Part shown: positions 1 to 5,599 of the stretch, one piece after another
How positions within the stretch are numbered: position 1 is the stretch's first letter
How the letters are laid out: every line of letters begins with the position of its first letter
DNA from: Actinomycetota bacterium
Lineage (GTDB): Bacteria > Actinomycetota > Acidimicrobiia > Spongiisociales > UBA11373
Length of the DNA stretch: 6,192 nucleotides
Assembly: GCA_030688105.1 (NCBI GenBank)
Contig: JAUYIV010000052.1
Location: forward strand, 1 to 6,192
Reading direction: 5' to 3'
Notes under the pieces: model-generated
Seen by the model: only the letters and a program-made list of their open reading frames with translations
Told to the model about the DNA's origin: nothing
Databases searched by the model: none
Made by a program: the position numbers and the translations under genes

Positions 1-84
1 GTCGATCGGGAACGCCTCGAAGCGCGCTTCCAACCGCTCGAGGTCGCCAATCACCGCACGCTCGACGGGATCTCTGCCTTCCAT
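1..84 (-). CDS. 5' end of an unrecognised protein, running off the left edge
   Basis: The minus strand is open from an ATG at 82-84 (reading leftwards) to the window edge, giving the first 28 codons of a protein. The fragment contains GDLERLEARFEAFPID, an amphipathic, Glu/Arg-rich helix-like stretch with the G/C-rich third positions of a real high-GC gene. It lies head to head with the AI-2E-family gene and shares a spacer of about 110 bp with it. A GGAG stretch lies about 14 nt upstream of this ATG, further than usual. A second ATG at 87-89 is better spaced from it but opens only a 12-codon frame. The fragment is too short to assign a family, and a start further upstream (for example TTG at 112-114) cannot be excluded. 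Confidence 0.5.
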   Translation of the reverse strand, partial: MEGRDPVERAVIGDLERLEARFEAFPID

Positions 85-110
85 GTCATGCAGTCTCGCT
101 CCGAGCCGAG

Positions 111-183
111 GCAAGCCACAAGCCGCAGGTAAGGCGCGGCGCTCGTCGCATGCCGGACACTTGGCCGATGCCCGTTGGCCGAT
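111..183. repeat. Short 7-bp-period repeats in the divergent spacer
   Basis: Two small clusters of 7-bp periodicity lie between the left partial gene and the AI-2E-family gene. At 111-124 the near-identical units GCAAGCC and ACAAGCC are adjacent. At 161-181 the units TTGGCCG, ATGCCCG and TTGGCCG are adjacent, so TTGGCCGAT occurs twice (161-169 and 175-183), 14 bp apart. The second cluster resembles the TTGCCCG-like units at 4857-4891. With so few units, chance is a real alternative. Confidence 0.4.
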
Positions 184-196
184 TCGGTAGCCTCCC

Positions 197-1330
197 ATGG
201 TGATTTCCGAGGCCGCTGCCCCCCGCAACCGCCGCGGCATGCCGCCCTGGATCCCCCGGCTGCTCGCCACGATCGTGGCGATCATCGTCGGCCTCTACGC
301 CGCATTCCACATGGTTCGACGGCTGCGCGGGCTGATCGTCCTGCTCCTGATCAGCCTCTTCCTCTCGGTTGCCCTCGAGCCGGCCGTCAATTACCTGGCG
401 GGCAAGGGATGGAAACGGGGACTGGCGACGGGCCTGATGTTTGTCGCGCTGGTGCTGACCGCCGGGTTGTTCGTCGGGCTGATGGTCCCCCTGATCGTCG
501 ATCAGGTCTCCCTCTTGGTGGTACGCCTGCCCGAGTACGTCGACCGGCTGTCCGAGTTCCTCGCGGGGCTCGGGGTGGACTTCTCCAGCGACCGGATCAG
601 GGAGGCGGTATCGCAGGCCAACCGGGATCTCACCAGCTTCGGCTCCGACGTCGCCGGGCGGATCTTTGGTGTTGGGCGGACCCTCCTTGGGACGATCTTC
701 CAATTGCTCACGATCGGCCTCTTCACCTTCTACATGACCGCGGACGGACCCAGGCTCCGGCGCACGGTCTGTTCTCTGCTGCCCCCGCACCGCCAGCGGG
801 AGGTGCTTCGGATCTGGGAGATCGCCATCGAGAAGACCGGCGGCTACTTCTACAGCCGGTCCCTCCTGGCGGGGTTGTCGGCCGCGATCGGCTGGGCGGT
901 CTTCACCGTTATCGACCTGCCATTCGCATTGGCCCTGGCCCTGTGGATGGCCGTCCTGTCACAGTTCGTGCCCGTGGTCGGGACGTATCTCGGTGGGGCC
1001 CTCCCACTCCTCATCGCGCTGCTGGAGAGCCCGGGCAAGGCGATCGCCGTGGTGGTGTACGTGGTCGTCTACCAGCAGGTCGAGAACTATGTGCTGGCTC
1101 CCCGGATCACTGCTCGCACCATGTCGCTGCATCCCGCGGTGTCTTTCGGGTCGGCGATCGCAGGGGGCACGCTGCTCGGGGTCCCGGGGGCTCTGATGGC
1201 TCTGCCTGCGGCAGCGACCGTGCAGGCATTCGTCTCGACGTACCTTCGCCGCCACGAAGTCATCGAGTCGCCGCTGACCGACGACCCTTCCGACGGGGAC
1301 GAGGCCCCGAAGGGCGCGCAGACGGGCTAA
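197..1330 (+). CDS. AI-2E family transporter / PerM-like permease
   Basis: This 377-residue polytopic inner-membrane protein belongs to the AI-2E transporter (PerM, UPF0118) family. Members have been linked to autoinducer-2 export or to ion/proton antiport, so the substrate cannot be named from sequence. About eight hydrophobic segments are visible near residues 18-37, 43-60, 76-100, 155-180, 220-250, 255-277, 281-300 and 315-345. A long amphipathic region (about 101-155) lies between segments three and four, as is typical. Family signatures are LPPHRQREVLRIWE (195-208), QFVPVVGTYLGG (256-267) and ENYVLAPRI (296-304). The tail from about 350 is acidic and hydrophilic. The length is normal. 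The ATG at 197 is two codons after an in-frame TAG (188-190), so the start cannot be further upstream; ATG 239 is an alternative. No Shine-Dalgarno site is evident. The 3' end overlaps the convergent kinase gene by 4 bp. Confidence 0.93.
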   Translation: MVISEAAAPRNRRGMPPWIPRLLATIVAIIVGLYAAFHMVRRLRGLIVLLLISLFLSVALEPAVNYLAGKGWKRGLATGLMFVALVLTAGLFVGLMVPLIVDQVSLLVVRLPEYVDRLSEFLAGLGVDFSSDRIREAVSQANRDLTSFGSDVAGRIFGVGRTLLGTIFQLLTIGLFTFYMTADGPRLRRTVCSLLPPHRQREVLRIWEIAIEKTGGYFYSRSLLAGLSAAIGWAVFTVIDLPFALALALWMAVLSQFVPVVGTYLGGALPLLIALLESPGKAIAVVVYVVVYQQVENYVLAPRITARTMSLHPAVSFGSAIAGGTLLGVPGALMALPAAATVQAFVSTYLRRHEVIESPLTDDPSDGDEAPKGAQTG

Positions 1331-3420
1331 GCGACGGCGCGGCGCGCCGCCGTCGGCAGGAGCACCTCGAACACGCTCGCCCCGTCGTATCGATAGACGA
1401 GGTCACCCCCCATCAGGCGGGCGAGGCGCCGCGACACCGGCAGCCCGAGCCCGATCGACCCGGGCAGCGCGGAATCCGGGGCGGCCCGCACGTACGGTTC
1501 GAAGATCGAGTCGCGGTATTCCGCAGGGATCCCCGGCCCGTCGTCCAGGACCTGTACGAAGACGCCTTGGAGGTCGACGCCCCCTTTGATGGTCACATCC
1601 GGCCCCCCGTACCGGCGGGCGTTCGTGAGGAGGTTGCGGACTATCTGGCGGAATCGGAGTGGGTCGGCCCATGCATGGACCCCATCGGGGATCTCGACGT
1701 CGGGCGGCGCGCCGTCGGGTGACGACGAAGCGACGATCTGTTCGATCTCTTGTTTCAGATCGATCACCTCCGGCCGAACCGCGAGCGTACCGAGGTCGGA
1801 GCGAGCCGCGACCAGCAGGTCCTCGACGATGTTGGAAAGCTCGCGACTCTGGTCGGCGATGATGTTTATGAGGTCCTCGACCTCCTCGGCGGTGAACTCG
1901 TCGGCGTTGTCGCGGAGCTCGAACGCCATGCCGAAGATCGTCGTGATCGGAGTCCTGAGCTCGTGTGAGACCGAAGCCACCAGTTCGTCCTTGGAGGCGA
2001 CGAGCGCCTTGAGCTCGCGCTCGGCGCGGCGCACCACGCCGATGTCTGTGATCGCCACGATCACCCGTGAGACGTCGAGGCGGCCGTCGAGGGTGCGCGT
2101 TGCCGCCCAGTTCAGCGACAGGTCGAGAGGCTGGTCGTCGACGGTGCGACCACCGATCTCCAGGGCGAGGTGGTCGCGGTCTTCCCATACGGCGAGGAAC
2201 TGGCCGATGAACGACTCGACCAGCTCCGGGGGCGGGTCGATCGGAACGACGCGCTGGAGGGCATCCTCTCGCGACTCTGCTCCGATGAGGCTGACTCCCG
2301 CTGGGTTCACGTCGATGAACTGGATGAGGGAGATCAGGTATCGGGCCTCTTTCGGGTTGCCCTCCAGATGGCTTCGCAGACTCTGGACGCCGGTGCTGCG
2401 CAACTCGTCGAGCCTGCGGGCGACGTCGCGAAAGTCCTCCTCCCAGAGGGCGATAGGAGCGCGCTCGAACAGGGTTTTGAAGCGCGCCGCATTGAGCTGG
2501 GCCGCTTCCTCCACCTCTCGTCTCTGAGTGACGTCCTCCACAGCCGCTTCGTAGTAGACGACCCGGTCGTGCTCGTCGCGGATCGCCTGGGCGCTGCCGC
2601 GGACCCAGATCGAACTTCCGTCCGATCGCACCCAGCGGTGGGCAAAGCGCTGGGCACGGTCCTCCGACCTGAGGACCGCGGCAAGGCCGCGCCATTCGCC
2701 GACGTGCGCGTGGAGATCCTCGACCGACCTCCCCAGCAGGTCGTCGGCCTCGTAGCCGAGCAGCGTTCCGAGTGCCGGGTTGGCGTCGATGATCCGCCCC
2801 GAAGAGGAACACCGAAAGAGCCCGAGGGGCACCCGGCGGAAGATCTCGATCCTGCGCTCCTCGCTCCCTTCGAGCATGCTCCGCGCAGTGCCGACCGCGA
2901 GCACACCGGCCGCGGTCGCAAACCCACCGATGGCCGTGGCCGAGATCGCCTCGCCGACGGTAGCGAGGCCGAACGCCGGCCATGCCAGCTGGGCGAGGAC
3001 GAGGGCGCCCATCGTGGCGATGAGTCGCCGACGCGATGGTTGCGACAGGACCAGGGTCCCGACGACCGCCAGCATCACCAGCGCGGCGGTGGTGGCTCCC
3101 CTCACCACGTCGGGCACCAACCATGCGGCGAGCGCGGCGTTCCATCCGCTGAGGAGAAGGAGGATCTCGGCGTCGAGTCGGCCCCGGCTGAGGAGCCACA
3201 TGCTGCTGACCCCGATGCCGACCGCCGAGGCAGCCATCAAGAGATAGACCGGGCGGCGAGTGACGGCGAACCCGGCGAGGTAGCCCACGGCACCGATGGG
3301 CGCGAGCCATGCCCCGGTCACGAGGGCCATGCGGTCGAGACGACGCCAAACCGAGGCGACCGTCGTGTCGCGCGCAACGGCGTCTGGGCCGCTGGCAGGG
3401 CGCGGCGAACGCGGATACAT
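1327..3420 (-). CDS. Membrane-anchored PAS-PAS sensor histidine kinase
   Basis: This is a two-component sensor kinase of 697 residues from the ATG at 3420. Several hydrophobic helices span residues 31-180 and anchor it in the membrane. PAS domain 1 covers about 190-300 and ends in the usual DVTQR motif. PAS domain 2 covers about 312-465 and has an insertion (about 328-367) between ALWEEDF and IDVNPAG. The HisKA H-box SHELRTP (485-491) carries the phosphoacceptor His486. The HATPase domain shows the N box NLLTNARRYG (Asn600), G1 DDGPGIP (626-632), F box IFEPYV (639-644) and G2 GSIGLGL (654-660), so it looks catalytically complete. No receiver domain or response regulator is present in the window. 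The frame stays open to 3576, but that extension would overlap the upstream repair gene by 92 nt and is Arg/Pro/Ser-rich without domain character, so I chose 3420. The kinase starts 64 nt after ogt, in the same direction, so co-transcription is possible. The stimulus is unknown. Confidence 0.92.
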   Translation of the reverse strand: MYPRSPRPASGPDAVARDTTVASVWRRLDRMALVTGAWLAPIGAVGYLAGFAVTRRPVYLLMAASAVGIGVSSMWLLSRGRLDAEILLLLSGWNAALAAWLVPDVVRGATTAALVMLAVVGTLVLSQPSRRRLIATMGALVLAQLAWPAFGLATVGEAISATAIGGFATAAGVLAVGTARSMLEGSEERRIEIFRRVPLGLFRCSSSGRIIDANPALGTLLGYEADDLLGRSVEDLHAHVGEWRGLAAVLRSEDRAQRFAHRWVRSDGSSIWVRGSAQAIRDEHDRVVYYEAAVEDVTQRREVEEAAQLNAARFKTLFERAPIALWEEDFRDVARRLDELRSTGVQSLRSHLEGNPKEARYLISLIQFIDVNPAGVSLIGAESREDALQRVVPIDPPPELVESFIGQFLAVWEDRDHLALEIGGRTVDDQPLDLSLNWAATRTLDGRLDVSRVIVAITDIGVVRRAERELKALVASKDELVASVSHELRTPITTIFGMAFELRDNADEFTAEEVEDLINIIADQSRELSNIVEDLLVAARSDLGTLAVRPEVIDLKQEIEQIVASSSPDGAPPDVEIPDGVHAWADPLRFRQIVRNLLTNARRYGGPDVTIKGGVDLQGVFVQVLDDGPGIPAEYRDSIFEPYVRAAPDSALPGSIGLGLPVSRRLARLMGGDLVYRYDGASVFEVLLPTAARRAVA
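1332..1355 (+). terminator. GC-rich hairpin just after the AI-2E gene stop
   Basis: CGACGGCG (1332-1339) can pair with CGCCGTCG (1348-1355) across an 8-nt loop, forming an 8-bp stem that begins 2 nt after the plus-strand TAA. No T-run follows, so it is not a classical Rho-independent terminator. U-less hairpins have been proposed as terminators in high-GC actinobacteria. The hairpin lies inside the 3' coding end of the convergent kinase gene (Ala/Arg-rich tail), so the symmetry may simply reflect GC-rich codons. Confidence 0.3.
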
Positions 3421-3425
3421 CGAGT

Positions 3426-3445
3426 TCGATATCGACCGGTATCGA
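3426..3445. promoter_or_regulatory. Palindromic site upstream of the kinase start
   Basis: Just upstream of the kinase ATG lies TCGATATCGA, a perfect 10-bp palindrome (3426-3435). The same left half also forms a wider inverted repeat: TCGATA (3426-3431) with TATCGA (3440-3445) across 8 bp. The spacer is locally more AT-rich than its surroundings, and no convincing Shine-Dalgarno site precedes the start. It could be an operator or part of a promoter serving the kinase alone, but no known consensus is matched. Confidence 0.3.
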
Positions 3446-3484
3446 GGGATGCTTGACGAAGTCGGCCGCCTATTGCAGCACGCC

Positions 3485-4258
3485 CTACGCGGCCACCGAG
3501 GGCCGGCACACCCGGCATGCCCGGTAGCCGGCCCCTTGTGCAGCGGCCTCCGAACCGAACTCGACGCGATTGGCATCTGTGATCCGGCGTGCGTTCCGGC
3601 ATGTCGGGTGGCAGAAGATGCGGGTGGTCTCGCTGCCCACGAATCGCACCCCGCTCACGGCGAGCCGCGCGAACCCGTCGACATCGAGGCCTTCGATCTC
3701 GAGGAGGACCCGCTTGTTCTCTGCCCCGCCGAGGGAGTACTTGCCGAGCGTGCCGTCCGACCGCACCACGCGGTGGCAGGGGATGATCATCGGGACCGGG
3801 TTCTGGGCCAGGGCAGTGCCGACCGCCCGCACCGCACCCGGCTTCCCGATCTCTTTGGCGATCCAGCCATAGGGGCGAACCTCACCGCGCGGGATCATCG
3901 CCGTGCGGCGCAGCACGGCCTGCTGAAAGTCGGTGAGCCCCGAGAGGTCGACCGCAAGGCGACCGGGCCGGCCCTCCCGGATGGCGGTGTCCACGTGGCG
4001 GGCGACTGGTGGGGGAATCTCGTCGACGGGAACGACCGGACGACCGTAGATCGTCTGGAAGCGCCGTTCGAAGGCTTCCGCAGACTCGGCGAGGTCGACC
4101 GCGGTGACTCCTCGAGAATTGAAGGAGACGAACACGTCGCCGAGCGGGCTCGGCCTCACCGCATAGCGGTCCACCAGGCCGGTCTCGGCCAGGACCGCGG
4201 TGATCAGGCCGTCGGGCGCATCGACGCGCAGCGACTCGAGCTCGGACTGGAGATTCAT
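3485..4258 (-). CDS. ogt: O6-alkylguanine-DNA methyltransferase fused to a C-terminal Ada zinc domain
   Basis: This is a 257-residue suicide DNA-repair protein that transfers alkyl groups from O6-alkylguanine to its own cysteine. Residues about 35-95 form the N-terminal Ogt-like part. The DNA-binding domain (about 105-192) contains IPRGEVRPYGWIAKEIG and the active site PCHRV, with Cys161 as acceptor. From about 203 to 253 there is an Ada-type zinc domain, RIFCHPTC through YRACRVC, with Cys216, Cys220, Cys248 and Cys251. This spacing matches Cys38/42/69/72 of E. coli Ada to within one residue, so Cys216 corresponds to the methyl-phosphotriester acceptor Cys38. The E. coli order is zinc domain, AraC helix-turn-helix, then methyltransferase; here the order is inverted and the AraC part is missing. 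The ATG at 4258 overlaps the sigma-factor stop (ATGA) and has a strong AGGAGG upstream. MGMT activity is nearly certain. Phosphotriester repair is likely but unproven, because related zinc modules exist as structural domains in other proteins. Confidence 0.93.
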   Translation of the reverse strand: MNLQSELESLRVDAPDGLITAVLAETGLVDRYAVRPSPLGDVFVSFNSRGVTAVDLAESAEAFERRFQTIYGRPVVPVDEIPPPVARHVDTAIREGRPGRLAVDLSGLTDFQQAVLRRTAMIPRGEVRPYGWIAKEIGKPGAVRAVGTALAQNPVPMIIPCHRVVRSDGTLGKYSLGGAENKRVLLEIEGLDVDGFARLAVSGVRFVGSETTRIFCHPTCRNARRITDANRVEFGSEAAAQGAGYRACRVCRPSVAA

Positions 4259-4812
4259 CGCTCCTCCTCTCGGTGAAGGGCCGACCGCAGGCGGGCCAGC
4301 CCGCGGGAGACATCGGATCGGACCGTCCCCCGGGGACGATCGAGGGCGTCGGAGATCTCGTCATATGAGAGCCCGACGACATGTTTGAGGACGACCGCCG
4401 TTCGCATCTCCCACGGGAGTCCGAGCAGTTGCGCAGCCAGTTGGCCTACAGATTCGGTCGAGATCGCGATGGCCTCGGGACCGTCGCCGCGCTCGGGTGG
4501 ATCGATGCCGTCGAACGATCCGGTCGGGCGTCGGGCGCGTGATCGAATGCGGTTGCGACACAGGTTGGCGGCGATCGTCCATACCCATCCACGGAGCCGA
4601 AGCTCACGGATGCGCTGTGCCGGGTACCCCTGGAGTGCCCGGTAGGCCCGGACGAAGGCGTCCTGGGCGACCTCCTCGGCTTCGTGGTGATCTCCCAGCA
4701 TCCGCAGCGCACCCGAATAGAGCCCCGAGCTCAGCTCCCGCACCAGGTCCGGGAACGCCCCGTCGAGATCCTCGGCGAGCCGGGAAGTGAGGTCGGCCGT
4801 CATGGTCGTCAT
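4255..4812 (-). CDS. ECF-type sigma-70 family RNA polymerase sigma factor
   Basis: This small two-domain sigma factor has 185 residues from the ATG at 4812, or 182 from the ATG at 4803. Region 2 covers about 20-95. It includes GDHHEAEEVAQDAFVRAYRA (40-59) and GWVWTIAANLCRNRIRSRAR (75-94), the core-binding and -10-recognition part. A short acidic linker (about 99-118) precedes region 4 (about 120-180), whose helix-turn-helix contains LSYDEISDALDRPRGTVRSD (148-167) for -35 recognition. There is no extra C-terminal domain and no anti-sigma gene next to it. The position where an anti-sigma is often found is taken by ogt, overlapping by 4 bp. Neither start has an ideal ribosome-binding site. The frame stays open far upstream, but that extension runs antisense through the methyltransferase gene and heptamer repeats and has no domain character. 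The target promoters are unknown; the ogt operon itself is the obvious candidate. Confidence 0.9.
   Translation of the reverse strand: MTTMTADLTSRLAEDLDGAFPDLVRELSSGLYSGALRMLGDHHEAEEVAQDAFVRAYRALQGYPAQRIRELRLRGWVWTIAANLCRNRIRSRARRPTGSFDGIDPPERGDGPEAIAISTESVGQLAAQLLGLPWEMRTAVVLKHVVGLSYDEISDALDRPRGTVRSDVSRGLARLRSALHREEER
4263..4268 (-). promoter_or_regulatory. Strong Shine-Dalgarno site for ogt inside the sigma-factor gene
   Basis: The minus strand reads AGGAGG at 4268-4263, 4 nt before the ogt ATG (4258-4256). It is embedded in the codons for the sigma factor's C-terminal REEER. Together with the ATGA stop/start overlap it indicates translational coupling. It also fixes the ogt start, and it is the best ribosome-binding site seen in the window. 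Confidence 0.75.
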
Positions 4813-4856
4813 CGTCCCAGAGAACACCGGAGGCCGCGGCACCGTTGCACGACCCG

Positions 4857-4891
4857 TTGCCCTTTGCCTGTTGCCCGGTGCCCGTCGCCAC
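4857..4891. repeat. Degenerate heptamer array 1 (consensus TTGCCCG)
   Basis: Five consecutive 7-bp units are visible: TTGCCCT, TTGCCTG, TTGCCCG, GTGCCCG and TCGCCAC. They lie in the divergent spacer between the sigma-factor and methyltransferase genes. A related CGTTGC occurs just upstream at 4843-4848, but out of phase. The units drift from the consensus while keeping exact 7-bp spacing, so they look like an ageing tandem repeat. This resembles the short tandemly repeated heptamers (STRR) described in cyanobacterial genomes. Confidence 0.7.
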
Positions 4892-4895
4892 CACT

Positions 4896-4937
4896 GGGAC
4901 TGGGGACCGGCGACTCGTGAGTCCTGACTCGGGACTA
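4896..4937. repeat. Degenerate heptamer array 2 (consensus GGGACTC)
   Basis: Six consecutive 7-bp units are visible: GGGACTG, GGGACCG, GCGACTC, GTGAGTC, CTGACTC and GGGACTA. The GACT-like core recurs exactly every 7 bp at 4898, 4905, 4912, 4919, 4926 and 4933. Four bases separate it from array 1, and it is out of phase with that array. Within it, GACTC (4912), GAGTC (4919) and GACTC (4926) alternate in orientation with 2-bp gaps. The array ends 10 bp before the methyltransferase ATG, so it overlaps that gene's promoter region. Confidence 0.75.
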
Positions 4938-4941
4938 CCTT
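4936..4941 (+). promoter_or_regulatory. Possible -10 element of a leaderless methyltransferase transcript
   Basis: TACCTT (4936-4941) fits the actinobacterial TANNNT -10 pattern and ends 6 nt before the ATG at 4948. Transcription would then start at or next to the start codon. No Shine-Dalgarno site precedes that ATG, which agrees with a leaderless mRNA. No clear -35 is seen; that position falls within heptamer array 2. Confidence 0.35.
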
Positions 4942-4947
4942 GTCCAC

Positions 4948-5595
4948 ATGGCCGGCTGCTGCGATCCCTCGGGCTTTCGACAGGTGTTCAACGAGCGCGA
5001 AGCGAATCGCGCGGTGCGCTCCTTCCGCAGACGCGGCCTCGACTCGACCGCCGGCCCGATGGTGGAGGCGCTCCGCATCAGGGGCCTCGAGGGTACCTCG
5101 GTGCTCGAGGTCGGTGCGGGGGTCGGATCGGCACAGGTCCGGTTGATCGAGGCGGGTGCGGCCTCGTCGGTGGCATATGACCTTTCCCCGGCCCACCACA
5201 AGGTGGGCGAAGGTTTGCTCGTCGAATTCGGGGTGGCCGACCGGGTGGAATGGAGGATCGGTGATTTCGCAACCGACACGGCAGCCCCCCGGGCCGATGT
5301 GGTCTTCCTCAATCGGGTGGTGTGCTGCTACCCGGACATGGAGGCGATGGTGGACGCCGCCGCCTTGCGGACGAATCGGCTCCTCGCCATGGCGTATCCG
5401 CGTGACCGGTGGTGGGTGCGGGTCGGAATCCGGGCCCTCAACGGGTTCCTTCGGATCGGGCGAACCACGTTCCGGGTGTTCGTCCATCGGGTGACCGAAA
5501 TCGAGAGGCGGGTGAACTCGGCGGGCCTCAGCGAGGTGGCGAGGGGCCGTACCGCGCTATGGGAGTGGCACGTGTGGGAGCGCGTCGCGGCTTAG
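4948..5595 (+). CDS. Class I SAM-dependent methyltransferase, substrate unknown
   Basis: This 215-residue cytosolic protein has a Rossmann-type methyltransferase fold. Motif I, VLEVGAGVGSAQ (52-63), binds S-adenosylmethionine. An acidic residue ends strand 2 (VAYDLS, Asp78), IGDFA (104-108) marks strand 3, and DVVFLNRVVCCYPD (117-130) is the motif IV region. The N-terminus, MAGCCDPSGF, with paired cysteines, and a basic helix RSFRRRGLD (24-32) recall a group of actinobacterial methyltransferases with CCDP-like starts, which I recognise only from general memory and cannot tie to a substrate. The C-terminal part (150-215) is Arg/Trp-rich. The gene is divergent from the sigma factor across 135 bp and ends 4 bp before the convergent glycosylase stop. 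The ATG at 4948 lacks a Shine-Dalgarno site. There is no direct evidence that it acts on DNA or takes part in repair. Confidence 0.88.
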   Translation: MAGCCDPSGFRQVFNEREANRAVRSFRRRGLDSTAGPMVEALRIRGLEGTSVLEVGAGVGSAQVRLIEAGAASSVAYDLSPAHHKVGEGLLVEFGVADRVEWRIGDFATDTAAPRADVVFLNRVVCCYPDMEAMVDAAALRTNRLLAMAYPRDRWWVRVGIRALNGFLRIGRTTFRVFVHRVTEIERRVNSAGLSEVARGRTALWEWHVWERVAA

Positions 5596-5599
5596 AGGA

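Noticed and set aside
1341..1348. GGCGCGCC palindrome in the kinase 3' end as a regulatory site
   Set aside because: It is a simple GC palindrome inside Arg/Ala codons, expected by chance in this composition.
175..1722. Long plus-strand open frame (about 515 codons) across the permease gene and the end of the kinase gene
   Set aside because: It is Arg/Pro/Gly-rich without any domain and overlaps two well-supported genes. Such frames are expected in other phases of GC-rich coding DNA.
1403..3349. Long minus-strand open frame (about 648 codons) in another phase of the kinase gene
   Set aside because: It has extreme Arg/Pro composition and no motifs. The kinase frame carries all H, N, G1, F and G2 boxes without interruption.
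3421..3576. Upstream extension of the kinase to a start at 3576
   Set aside because: The extra 52 residues overlap ogt by 92 nt, are low in hydrophobic or domain character, and precede a more plausible ATG at 3420.
2170..4276. Two long plus-strand frames (2170-3456 and 3296-4276) antisense to the kinase and ogt
   Set aside because: They are rich in Asp, Arg, Glu and Gly, mirroring the opposite strand's codons. There is no family resemblance and no ribosome-binding site.
4843..4881. GCAAC-like motifs on the minus strand upstream of the sigma gene as an ECF -35 element for autoregulation
   Set aside because: The AAC motifs come from the heptamer array, and no CGTC-like -10 is found at about 16-17 bp spacing.
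4857..4937. CRISPR array or tRNA/ncRNA in the sigma/methyltransferase spacer
   Set aside because: The units are only 7 bp with no spacers between them, and no cloverleaf or conserved RNA structure is visible.
4813..5487. Upstream extension of the sigma-factor frame to 5487
   Set aside because: It would run antisense through the methyltransferase gene and the heptamer arrays, and ECF sigma factors are normally about 160-200 residues.
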